A stretch of 64,000 nt of DNA from Ianthella basta (Eukaryota; Porifera; Demospongiae; Verongiida; Ianthellidae): assembly GCA_964019415.1 (NCBI GenBank), contig OZ025874.1, positions 7,528,092-7,592,091 on the forward strand, given 5' to 3'. The position numbers and the translations under genes were made by a program. Positions within the stretch are counted from its first letter, which is position 1. Every line of letters starts with the position of its first letter. This document shows positions 34,165-51,400 of this stretch, in pieces. The notes under the pieces were generated by a model, which searched no databases, had not been told where the DNA came from, and saw nothing but the letters and a program-made list of their open reading frames with translations.

Positions 34165-34300
34165 TCAGAGCCAGTGCATTATCTTGCTGTATGGCTTGCG
34201 CTGCTTGCCAGCAATGAGTAATGCAATCCTCTTGTAGACGACTGTGGCTGTGTTCCCCATGCCGCCAGTGGTGAAGAAAACCAGTGGGGATAATGTCCTG
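34165..34300 (-). pseudogene. Relic of a transposon-encoded nuclease-like ORF (C-terminal part)
   Basis: The minus-strand reading gives VEHRTLSPLVFFTTGGMG, then VVYKRIALLIAGK and KIMHWL. From memory this resembles the C-terminal block (…LVFSTTGGMG…YKRLASLL…GWLRC) of repeat proteins common in cnidarians and other invertebrates. It is a fragment only. Confidence 0.5.
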
Positions 34301-34554
34301 TGCTCAACTTCCCTCACTCTCTCATCTCTCATAGTCTCTTTGCTTTTCCAGCTCATTTCGATGAACAACTGCAATAGTACCCATAGCAGCTGAGGTACTG
34401 TAATAGTACCCATAGAACCATAGTAGTAAGCATATAATATTATGTAGGCTGTGTACAGGTGACATGAACAGAAGAAGTGCCAGTATGAACAACGGGTAAG
34501 AGAAGTGGAACATGCAACTTTCACCCCACTATATAGTCCTGTTGTCCACAGGAG

Positions 34555-34690
34555 GAATGTGCAAAGCTGCAACAGTGTTTTACAAACGACTGGCTTCAGT
34601 GCTCAGTGACTGAGAAGAGGGATGTTTCCTACAGCAAGGCTGTGGGATGGCTCCACTGCCGTCTGAGCTTTGCCCTGCTCCACTGCTATT
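34555..34690 (+). pseudogene. Second relic of the same transposon ORF, opposite orientation
   Basis: The plus-strand reading gives AATVFYKRLASVLSD, a stop, then SKAVGWLHCRLSFALL. It matches the same block as the minus-strand relic 250 bp away. The stop and truncated ends show it is dead. Confidence 0.5.
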
Positions 34691-34751
34691 TAATTCATTT
34701 AATATGAGCTGTTAATATGCAACAAGGTTTGTGCATGTGAAAAGGTTTGCA

Positions 34752-34980
34752 TAGTAACTGTAGTAGTACCCATAGTAACTGTAGTAGTACCCATAGTAAC
34801 TGTAATAGTACCCATAGTAACTGTAGTAGTACCCATAGTAACTGTAGTAGTACCCATAGTAACTGTAGTAGTACCCATAGTAACTGTAGTAGTACCCATA
34901 GTAACTGTAGTAGTACTCATAGTAACTGTAGTAGTACCCATAGTAACTGTAGTAGTACCCATAGTATCATAGTCGCTGTA
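34752..34980 (+). repeat. 21-bp minisatellite (agtaactgtagtagtaccca)
   Basis: About eleven near-perfect tandem units. Open frames of Ser-Thr-His-Ser or Thr-Val-Thr-Met repeats across it are not genes. Confidence 0.95.
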
Positions 34981-35116
34981 GCCCCCATACATTGCCATGT
35001 ACATTGACACACATTTTGGTGTGCATTGTAACAGGAAATTATTGCATCAATGGCCTCATCACAGAATGGTTAACAAAGAGGCTACATCACAGCGGATTGA
35101 TCTGGTGAGTGGAGTA

Positions 35117-38283
<3,167 letters not shown>

Positions 38284-38360
38284 CTTGACCTCGAGCGCGC
38301 CAGTTGCCCGCCTGGAAAGACTCCGGATATCTTACGCAAAGTTTACGGAGATAGGGGAAA
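38284..38360. promoter_or_regulatory. Very short bidirectional promoter, PRIM1 / PCTP
   Basis: Only 77 bp separate the PRIM1 ATG (minus) from the PCTP ATG (plus). The segment is GC-rich and TATA-less, with CpGs, in the style of bidirectional housekeeping promoters. Transcription start sites probably overlap the opposing 5' UTRs. Confidence 0.6.
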
Positions 38361-41035
<2,675 letters not shown>

Positions 41036-41153
41036 GACCAGTGTCATTACTGCACGTGTTAGAAGTACTAACTCATATAATTTATACCTTGTATTTTAGA
41101 TTGTGAAATTACATGAATGTAGCTTTAAATTAATTTTTGTAGTGGAAATATTT

Positions 41154-41159
41154 AATAAA
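41154..41159 (+). terminator. Polyadenylation signal AATAAA of PCTP
   Basis: A canonical hexamer 118 nt after the PCTP stop codon. Confidence 0.6.
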
Positions 41160-41618
41160 TGTATTTGAAGGACATTTCTCTGGAATGTGCTGTTTGCCAC
41201 AGTTGCTGTGAATCTCTGAATTTGGCTGAACTGGTGCATGCAGTAACCAGTTCACCTGAATATGGCTTAGGTCACGAACATGCTAAGTAGACTGAAGTTC
41301 AAAGGTGAATTGTAGGTTGCTTATACACACAGCAACGTACAACCATTTGCAAACTGCTGCTGCACTGATTACAGATGCCTTGACATATGCACAGACGTGT
41401 ACAGTACTACTATAGTGTCATTTCAAGGTGGAAGCACACAGACATAGCAGCAATGGAGCTCTCTGCATGGCAGTCTTCCCTCTCCAGACTCCATGGTGTG
41501 CTTGTATGTGTGTCTTTGACTGTAATGTCTTCCAGTGTTGTTACAGGACCATTTCCAATTTCCATTGAATTAACATGCAATACTAGCATTATAGTATAGT
41601 ACACATTTCTCTGTTGTG

Positions 41619-42203
41619 TCACAAACTCTTCTGTTTCTTAGCATACATCTTGGCAGTAAAGGGCTCTTCGATGAAGATGGCCGCTTTGTAAGTCAAATAA
41701 ATCCAAAAAGACAACACTAGACCGTTCACACTTGCAGACAAGCAAGACTGTCCCACATACATCATTACAGATCCCATATACATTGGATGGTCGAGGAGGC
41801 TGAATGGAAAACCTGTAACTCGTTCTTCCATTAGTATTCCGAAGTAGTCTCCAAGAAATGTGCCATAGAATCCGAGTTTCCAGAAGCTAGCACAGACAAA
41901 CAAAGCACCGATACAAACCAGCGCCACTCCAAGCGCCTTAAATGCTGGATAAGCGCCTAGAAACTCGCTCTTAGGGCCTCTCTCCATGGCTTGGTAAAAT
42001 AATGCTGTTCTAATGGCGTTCAGCTGCAGAATACTTGCAGCCAGGATCCAGATACCGCACCTAGCGCCACAAAACACCCTGGACCATAAGTGAGTGTAAT
42101 ACTCTAACCGCGCTACGGCGTTCCAGAAGATTGGGTTAGCAGCAGCGCATAGCATCGCTACCCAAAATTCCCACGTGCACACCTGCAATTCTTCAGCAGC
42201 CAT
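41619..42203 (-). CDS. PEMT: Phosphatidylethanolamine N-methyltransferase, intronless
   Basis: A single exon encodes 194 residues from the ATG at 42201-42203 (MAAEELQVCTWEFW). An upstream in-frame ATG at 42237-42239 would add 12 residues, but the internal start matches the vertebrate length of about 199 aa. PEMT is an ER membrane enzyme that methylates phosphatidylethanolamine three times with S-adenosylmethionine to make phosphatidylcholine. Four hydrophobic segments are visible. LLDHPMYMGSVMMYVG is the first SAM-binding region, and the EE pair in FIEEPFTAKMYAKKQ is the second. FGILMEERVTGFPF also matches the family. The end KQKSL fits a KxKxx ER-retrieval signal. The absence of introns in an intron-rich neighbourhood could mean an old retroposition, but the protein is intact. 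It converges on PCTP. Confidence 0.93.
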   Translation of the reverse strand: MAAEELQVCTWEFWVAMLCAAANPIFWNAVARLEYYTHLWSRVFCGARCGIWILAASILQLNAIRTALFYQAMERGPKSEFLGAYPAFKALGVALVCIGALFVCASFWKLGFYGTFLGDYFGILMEERVTGFPFSLLDHPMYMGSVMMYVGQSCLSASVNGLVLSFWIYLTYKAAIFIEEPFTAKMYAKKQKSL

Positions 42204-42479
42204 TTTATTGGTCACGTGCTCATCGCGCCATAGCTGCAAAGTGTATTCTCAGTCTCTCACAAACACTCCTCAATTGCAGTTTGAACAGTGCATAACATTC
42301 AGTTATATGACCGCGTTACTTATCAATAAAAGGACGTACGTACGTATACATCACCACACCAGTAGACTAGGCGAGTGTGCGTATCCAAGCTGCCAGGTCA
42401 ACAGCCTATCATCATGTACAGTAGTTACAAAGAGAATGATTATTAGCCCACTAAATAAAATCTGTTGCAGTTGTCATCA
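42204..42479. other. Intergenic gap between ACAD stop and PEMT start
   Basis: 276 bp between two co-directional minus-strand genes, containing the PEMT promoter and ACAD 3' UTR. No clear motif is seen. Confidence 0.4.
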
Positions 42480-45400
42480 TTATTTGGGCATTGTACCCGC
42501 CAGTTTGCAGATGATGGACAGCATGACTTCATCTGCTCCTGCTCCAATGGACAAAAGGCGAAAGTCCCGATACATGCGGGTCACCTCTGACTCGTGCATG
42601 TAGCCCATGCCGCCCCAGAACTGTAGACAAGAGTCTACTATCTCCCGAACCAAACGACCAGCCTTCAGCTTGGCCATTGATGCCATCATGGTCATGTCAA
42701 AGCCTTTGATGTGGAGTGCTGATGGAGGAGGAAGGGGAGGGTAGGGGAGAGGGAGGGGAGGGGAATGGGAGGGTGGAGGAAGGGAGGGGAGGGGAATGGG
42801 AGGGGGAGGAAGGGAGGGAGAAGGAAAGGAGGGGGGAGAAGGAAAGGAGGGGGGAGGAAGAGAGGGAGGAGAAGGAAAGAAGGGGGGGGAGGGAAGAGGA
42901 AGGGGAGGGTGGGGAGGGGAGGGAGGGCAGAGGGAGGGGGAAGGATGGGGAGGTAGAGAGAGGGAGTCAAGACGTCACTACAGTTGTATAGTCCTAGGTA
43001 TGCAGTATCATGCAGCACACATTACACATGGCAATCATACCATACTCAAGAAAAGGCTCAACAACACACTATTCATCATTACAGTGGGATCAGGCCATAA
43101 CAACAACCATATCTGACCACATGGGTCGTCTTGGGACAGGTGCACTGCATTCACACAGGAAGACCTGTGCACAGTGGTCACACATGTACATGGGTGAGGC
43201 AGCCACTGCCACAAGTATCCAGGCAACCACTCACGACCCAAACCTAATCTCCCTGCATGCAGCCACCTGTCTCCAGGGCCAGGTGTTAGGTAACAATGTG
43301 ACCACAGGCCTCACTACAGGTATGTTAATTATACTATGCAGTCACGAGTCACACATAATACAGAACGGTAGAAGAAAGCTTACAGGTAGGTGGCTGCATT
43401 ACAGAGGTTGGCAGCTGAAATACTTAAAGATATGGTTTGTGCTATCTGGGGACAGGGAGGCTGGCTGCTTTAGAGAGGTGGCTGGATTTATACAGTTACC
43501 ACTATAGACACATTTAAATGCATTTACTATGTATTGTATATCTGTGCATACACACACATTCTACAAATAATTTATACAGTTACACAGCCATGACATACGT
43601 AGTATATGCTAACCTGTTGTTCTGTAGACTAGTGAACGAAGCAGCTCAACTTCAGTCTGGAGTTCGGCCAATCGGAAGTGCACCACCTGGTTGTCAAGGA
43701 TACTACGTCCAAATGCCTTCCTCTCGCGTGTGTACTCGATGGTCTCCTCAATCAGCCTCTCCATGGGCAAGAGAACTGCACATTGAAGTCAGACTACATT
43801 AACAGGGTCTCATAAAACAATGGCACACAAGGGCCTTGCTTAACAGGCAGGCACACAGTTCAATGCTTCGAGGTTGCTCACATTGCACCCCCCCCTTCCT
43901 TACCAGAGCATGCTCCCCACAGCCTCTCTCTTTGAAACTGCTGCATCTGGTAGGCGAAGCCCTTGCCCTCCTCTCCAATCACGTACTTTCGAGGGATGCG
44001 GACGTCCTCAAAGAAGATCTGAGCAGTATCAGAAGAGGCCATTCCCAACTTCTTTAACTTGCGAGCCACGGTGACACCCTTTGTGTCCATCGGCAGGCAG
44101 ATGAGGGACTTGTTGTGATGCACATGACCCTCGCTTGTGTTGGCCAAGAGACACATCCAGTCTGCCTGTGCTCCGCTAGTTGTCCACATCTTTCCACCGT
44201 TGATGATGAGATCGGAGCCATCACGGGAAGGACGAGCAGTTGTTTTGATGCTGGCAACGTCAGACCCCGATCCCACCTCACTTACACCCAGGCATGTCAC
44301 AACATCACCTTGCAAAACAAATGGATAAATGAACAAATAGCATACATTGTTTCCTCCAAACAACTCAAGAACTTCATCACACTATGCAGAACACTAGCAC
44401 ATAATGACACCACCATCAATACAAAGGGTGAGCGATGTTGCCACAGTCAGTGCAGTGAAATCTGTCTGTGAACACTTAGTCTCGCATAGCCAGCCCCATT
44501 CTTCCGTTTCCGCTATTGCGTGTAGTGGAAGTGGGGAAAGGGGCTGGCTACATGAGACTAGTGAACACTATGTAGTTTTGATGCTCAGTGAGTCTTTCCA
44601 TTACTTGTTTATTTTCAGCTGGGGAATATGGCATCCCCCCAGGGATTTAGGCATCCCCTATCAACATTGGGCATCTGGCACTCCCGAGTTAACATCACTG
44701 GGGAATATGGCATCCCCACCAGGGATTTAGGCATCCCCTATAAACTTTGGGCATCTGGCTCTCCCGAGTTAACATCACTGGGGAATATGGCATCCCCCAA
44801 GGATTTAGGCATCCCCTACAAACATTGGGCATCTGGCACGGATACTTTAACACAGAGGGTCGTTAACCTTGATGTGTCCAGCAAGCACATGGTGCAAGCA
44901 GAAGTGGAAGGGCACATGGGCATTGGCGGGCGTTGTCAGTAGTTTGCAAGTCGGTGGCTGACGGTCGAAGAAAAACAGACTCGTTCTTGACTCATTCCCA
45001 GCGAGAACTGATCTCCACTTGCAATGACATTGAACCCAGGGGATAGCCTCGACCGGGGAGACGAGGCGGCCGCGGAACAGAACCAGGTGGCGGTGCGAGC
45101 TGTGCAGGCAATGATTCAAGACTCGGTGAAATCGGCTGTGGATGGAGCCACTCAGGCAATCCTAACGGTGGTGGAGGAGAAGCTAGTGGCACAGCCCTCG
45201 AGCACTCCCACCTCGACAGCAACTGGTATGTTGCATGCTGCCGGGGGGGGGGGGGGGGGGGTGGGTATTAATTTGCCAAGCATGGGCCAGTTGCCTCCTG
45301 TAAGTGCCATGACAGGTATCCCTGTTCTTCCATCGGGGCCCACCCCCTCAATGGGGACAGTCTTGAGTGGTGTGGCTACCCCAACCCCTCCCCCTGTGAC

Positions 45401-48400
45401 ACCCCAGCCTACACCAGGGAGTGGGCTGCTTACACCAGCGACCCCATTGGTAAACCTCCTGCCGCCGCCAACACCAATCCAGTCCACCGAGGCAATCATG
45501 GTAGGCCCACACTCACCCCCGGTCCCTAAGAAACTGGGGACAAAAATCTGGGACGAGGAATTTGTAGAACTGAGTGAACTGCTGCCCAGTCACCTGGGTG
45601 CCCCTGAGCCAACCTAGCTGGACCTGATGTCCAGCAAAGATAAACCGAAAAAGCAGTACTGCGAAAGATCCCAAATATCCAGCAGTGGGTACTTTGTTTC
45701 AGCACCTTCACAAGTTTTATGGTGGTACGCCATCCAGAGCGGGTACATGACCTACTCGCTTATGCCGCAATGATCACCAAGGCTAGCCTGGACTAGGAAG
45801 CGGCTTGCCGTGGTTGACTTATGACAGCCATTTCAGGTAAGGAGCAGCTTCCCCAACAAGCCCCAGAGCTGGGCCCAGGTGGATGCATCCTTGTGGACGA
45901 CGTACTTCACTAGTGCAACACGCTCTGTGGGAGGCTCTTGGGGTTGTCAGTTGTTCCTACCTTGCCACACAAGCAGAAGCCAGAGTCCAGCCCGCCCTCA
46001 GAAAGCAAGGAGAAATCCTCAAACAGGGGTTGGAACTGTTCCCTCCCCTACTCTCAATTTTGCATGCGCTGGAACTACAATTTCAAGGGCTGTAGAGAAG
46101 CCAGCTGCAAATACAGGCATGTGTGTGTGTAGGTTGTCATTCCCCAAAACACCCAGCTTGTTTCAACATTTGCCCCCAGACCAAAGCTGTTTCAGAAGGG
46201 TCCTCCAAGAGCACGGGCCACTCCTTTCTTGGAGAGGGCCCAGGGAAGGGCCAGAAAAACTGAGCTGCCCTCAGGTTGTAGTGTCTTGGCATCGAGATTG
46301 ATTAATGCCATAGGAACAGACTCTCCCAATCAAGGATCTAGTGATTTTGACCAGGTAATCTCACTTGATGGAGAATCAGTAGCAACACAGACAAACACTT
46401 ACACAGACGATTCAATCAAGCCTGTTGAGCTGCAGTCCCTAAGTTATCCACACACAAATAAGTTAAAGCAGTTAGAGAGTTGTCGACCGGCGTGTGCCCC
46501 AGACTCAGTCATTCCTTTGGACGCCTGTCCCATTGTCACTCCCCTAGTACCGCAGGAAGATGAATTGTGTCTTCACCCGGATCGGGAATTCTGCTCATAC
46601 ATTGTCTCTGGTATCGCTAACGGTTTTCACATCGGGTACCAGTACCAGGGTACTACCAGGGTGTCAGCCACATCGAACATGATGTCAGCAGAAAGATACC
46701 CTGGTGCAGTACAGGAGTACTTAGCAACAGAACGGTCAGCGGTGAGGGTAGCTGGTCCATTTAAGCCTAGGGAGGTTGAAAGCGTGCACGTGAGCAGGTT
46801 TGGGGTGATCCCAAAGGGCAGCAGAGTTGGAGAATGGCGCCTCATTCTGGACCTATCCTTCGCCCCTGGGTTGAGTGTTAATGATGGTATCAACCTGCAG
46901 TGGTGTTCACTGCAATACCCAACGATAGATCAAGCAGTACAGCGTATGTTGCAGTTCCCTCCCGGTGCCCTCTTGGCAAAAGTAGATGTGGCACATGCCT
47001 TTCGGAACATCCTGGTGCATCCTGAGGACCGCCATCTTTTAGCCATGGAATGGGATGGCAAGATCTTCATTGATCTCTGTCTGCCATTTGGGCTTCGGTC
47101 GTCCCCCATGTTATTCACTTCAGTAGCTGATGCGTTGGAGTGGATTATGCTCCGTTGGGGTGTGTCCTGGTCCATCCACTAAATACGTAGATGATTTCCT
47201 GACAGTGGGAAGACCCAACTCCACAGAGTTAAGGCGAACCTGGAGACCATGGTGAGCACATGGGAACACTTGGGGATGCCCCTGAAATTGGCTAAAACAG
47301 TAGGCCCCACACTAGTTCTCCCCTTTCTGGGCATTATCCTGTACCCAGCGGCAGGAGATAAGACTACCGGAGGACAGGTTTGAGGAGCTGAAGGGTCTGG
47401 TGAAGATACGGCAAAAGAGGAAAGCATGCAAGAAGCAAGAGGTGTTGTCACTAGTGGGTAAACTTTCTCACGCATGCAAAGTGGTATGGGTAGGAAGAGC
47501 GTTCCTACGTAGACTGATTGATCTGTCAACCAAGGTGAAACCTTTGAATCACTGGTTGAAGCTGAGTTCAAAGTTTCAGGCAGACCTGGCATGGTGGGAG
47601 GCCTTTCTTCCTCTCTGGAATTCACGCAGCATGAAGATGGCAGTCCACAACCCGGAATGGAGACCTTCAATAACCTTTCTAGCGATGCCTTAGGCTCATG
47701 GGGTTGTGGGGCGGTTTGGAGGAACGAATGGCTGTAGCACACATGGGACAAAGAGTGGGAGCATCAAAGCATTGCGGCAAAGAGTTGGTACCAATTGCGG
47801 CTGCATGCTCCATTAGGGGCCCACTTTGGCAGTCAGAACACGTGCTGGTGCGGTGTGACAATTAAGCAGTGATGCACGAGATAAATGCACGCTCAAGTTG
47901 AGTAAGGACCTTGATGCACTTGTTAAGATGTGTCCATTTCTCTTGTGCTGTGTATGACTTCCAACTTAGAGCTGAGCACTTACCAGGGCATTGGGATGTC
48001 ATCGCAGACTCTGTTTCTCGCAACAACATGCAGGTGTTCTTCAAAGAGGTCCCACCAGCCCCGCGCGAACCTACCCCCTTTCCCCCATCAGTATGGGAGT
48101 TTCTCATGGGTCAGCAGCAGGATTGGCAGTGGCCCATTTGGAGAGAATGGCTCAAGACCTCATCACAAACAGCCTGTCAGCAAGCACTATGAGGTCTTAC
48201 ACAACCGGCCCAATCCGAGTTCATCAAGTTCTGCTTGCATCTAGGGGTTCCGTTCATACCAACCCAGGAGCAGATACTGATCTAATTTGTAGCAGATTTG
48301 TCGCAACGCTTGTGCCACAGTATGGTTAGGTCTTATCTGTCAGCAGTTCGCCACATGCATATAGCCCAGGGTTGGGGTGACCCATTATGTTGCGCACTCC

Positions 48401-51400
48401 AACTTCAGCTGGTGCTTAAGGGCTTGAGAAGAGCTAAACCACAGACAAGGGATTCCTGCCTCCCTGTCACACCGCTCATTTTGCACAGAATAAAGAAGGT
48501 GCTAGATGAGGCTCCTGGCAAGTTTAACAACACTAGCTGAATGCCTGCCCTACGGGCAGGTTCCCTGCTTATCGCAAGCCAGTGAGTCGGTACCTTGCCA
48601 GTTTTGAACTATCTGCACAGGTAGCAACGGAGGCTGGCTGCTATAACGACGGTAGAGTTCAATTCAAACGTTTGCCTACAACGAATAAGATCTTCCGTAA
48701 CCGGAAGTCCCGGAAACCAATAATTAAAAATGGCGTCTCGGCCCGCGGGAAAAAAGGAAGCGCTTTCTTCGGATGCAGGGAAGCTAGGTGAACGGCACCC
48801 CTCTAAGCTCATGTCCCCCCACTCCCTTAACTGGCATGGCTTTATCAAGTACACCAATGACCGGTAGTGGAAGGGCCGGTCGATAATGTTTAAAATGGCG
48901 TATCGGCCCGCGGAGAATTGACGAAGGACATCTCCCTTTTCGGACGCAAGGCAGCTAGGCTAACGGCACCCCGCTAAGAACATGGCCCCCGAGTCCATCA
49001 ACTGGCACGGAGCGTCTCGAGCCGATTCTCGGGAAGGCGCCGATTTTATGGCTGAACAAACATACATAAAAATTCTACATCCCGTGAATTATAGTAGGAT
49101 AATGCTCTGGGCAGCCTGCTGCCTCATTTTTGCCTTCTTATGGCCAGGAGAGATGACAGTACCAACAGTGAGCAGTTTCGACCCCAGTCGGCACTTGACT
49201 CCGAAAGACATTGCGATGGATAGTGTGCTACATCCTAATCACATTCAGCTTCTCATCGAAGGATCCAAAATGGATCAGACGCGCCAGTGTGTTAGGCTGT
49301 ATGTAGGGAGGGCAAACAATGATCTTTGCCCAGTGGCAGCTATGCTGACTTATTTGGTGTGCCGGGGTTTGGATGATGGGCCACTGTTCCGAACGAAAGA
49401 TGGTCAGCCTCTCACTAGAAGCAAACTGGTAGATCTTCTTCGTTCAACATTGTCAGCAGCAGGCATAGACCCAGCAAGGTACTCCGGCCACTCATTTCGT
49501 ATAGGTGCTGCAACAACAGCGGCAGCACACAGGATAAATGATTCTACCATCCAAACTCTCGGACGATGGACCAGTGGGTCATTTTTACGGTATATTCGGA
49601 TTCCCCGGCACGAACTGGCTCAGTTATCCACTACCTTGGGTCAGTCGGGGCACCAGTAACTTTGATGTGTCACCAACTAGTTTAACACTGCTCCCTTGTA
49701 TTCGCACATTAATTATATGCATGGTGAGGCCTGTTGGGGTAAAGTATCAGCAAATAGCACGTTATTAGTTAATTTTGTTTCAGAGATGTATTACGTGGTT
49801 GCATGGTAACAGGTTTTCAGCGCAATGTATTTGTGTTGAAGGTCCCAGTTGGGTTCTTTGTAAGGTGCTTGTAGTGTATTGATTGTGTTCATTAATATCT
49901 TCAGCAATGGCACATCAGTAACTGGGTAACATCAATGGAATCTATTCTAGGTGTAGTATATAGATATAGGTAACATTATATAGATAGATATATACGTAGC
50001 ATTGTAATAATACAACAACCTTGGGAGGAAGAATCACAATAGTGATTAGTTTGAGACTTGGGGGTTCCCCAAAGTTATGGGAATGAGTGACGATCACATG
50101 GCAAGCATGTACTAGGCGAATGACCAAATAGGGCAGAGCCTAAGCTGCCTGAGCAGAGCCTTGGTTGCCCGCGGCAACTCTCACAGTAAGGTCTTGGTTG
50201 CTCGTGGCAACCCTCACAGTAAAACCTTGGTTGCCAGTGGCAATCCTCACAGTGAGGCCTTGGTTGCCCGTGGCAACCGTAGCAGTAAGGTCTCTATTGC
50301 CTGCGGCAACCCTACCAAGATAACCTTAGTTGCCTGTGGCAACTGTAGCTGTAAGGTCTCAGTGCCCATGGCAACTACCATGGGAAGGCAAGTTGCAATT
50401 CATAGGTTGCCAGGGGGCACTCAGACATAGCATGGTTGGCAGGCAAGATCAACCCTTAAGAGTATGGTGGGTGGACTTACTACCTCCACCTACCAAGCGG
50501 TTGGGAGGAGACAGCCATATCCTCCCAACATGTGATTGACGTGTCCTTGCACTCATGATTCGCCAAATGATATAGGTGTAGTTTAGGCCTTAAGGGTAGA
50601 ATATGTTCAGGTCTTATCAATAGTCAAGGACGCAGCAAGGGGTTAATCCCGAGTTAACATCACTGGGAATATGGCATCCCCCAGGGATTTAGGCATCCAC
50701 TACAAACATTGGACATCTGGCACTCCCGAGTTAACATCACTGGGGAATATGGCATCCCCACCAGGGATTTAGGCATCCCCTACAAACATTGGGCATCTGG
50801 CTCTCCCGAGTTAACATCACTGGGGAATATGGCATCCACCAGGGATTTAGGCATCCCCTACAAATATTGGCCTGCCCCAGGTCAGTATTGTCACTCTGCT
50901 GAAGCACTTTCCCCCCATCCCTTGGGCACAGCTTTGGTGGTATAAATCCCCACACCAACCAGTGGGAACACCAACCTAAGGGTGGGTAGCAGAGGCAGAT
51001 TACTACAGGCCTAACCAATGCCCTACTCTTGGGGCTTCATCTGGCAGGACAATCCCCACCAGGTGACCAGGGGTGTCCCGAGGTGGGGGGGGGTAGGGAC
51101 GACAATTGATAGGTGCACTAATAATCATAACCAAAATCATGTGCCTTAGTCTTGAGAAACAGATGACAAAGTAATGCATTAAAACCAAAAGCACACTTGG
51201 TACACACTAGTATGTACATGAGGGAGGGTGTACCTGCAATAGCTGGGACCAGGAACGTCCTCTTCAGCTCATCGCTCCCGAACTTAGCCAACGCCGGAGT
51301 CGACATGTCCGTCTGCACGCCGATGGCCATTGGCACAGATCCACATCTGATGTGGCCAAGCTCCTCCGCTATGGCAACTGAGTAGGAGAGGTCCAATCCC

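Larger units (their letters stand above)
33725..35116. other. Intergenic region NFU1 / PRIM1 with transposon relics and a minisatellite
   Basis: Contains the NFU1 5' flank, two oppositely oriented fragments of a transposon ORF (34165-34300 and 34555-34690) and a 21-bp minisatellite (34752-34980). No host gene is recognised. Confidence 0.6.
44619..50868 (+). mobile_element. Degenerate Ngaro/DIRS-type tyrosine-recombinase retrotransposon
   Basis: About 6.25 kb inside ACAD intron 1, opposite to the host gene. Both ends carry arrays of the same ~80-bp repeat (ctggggaatatggcatcccc … gggcatctggcactcccgag). The left array is at 44619-44840 (about three units) and the right array at 50648-50868 (about three). 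Internal order is gag-like ORF, CCCH-type zinc motif, reverse transcriptase, RNase H, tyrosine recombinase, 3' region. This order and the lack of an integrase are typical of Ngaro/DIRS elements, which integrate through a tyrosine recombinase. Several frameshifts and stops, and a disrupted recombinase, show it is inactive. Confidence 0.85.

Noticed and set aside
34699..35010. MGTTTVT-repeat open frame
   Set aside because: Translation of the 21-bp minisatellite; no start context or splice support.
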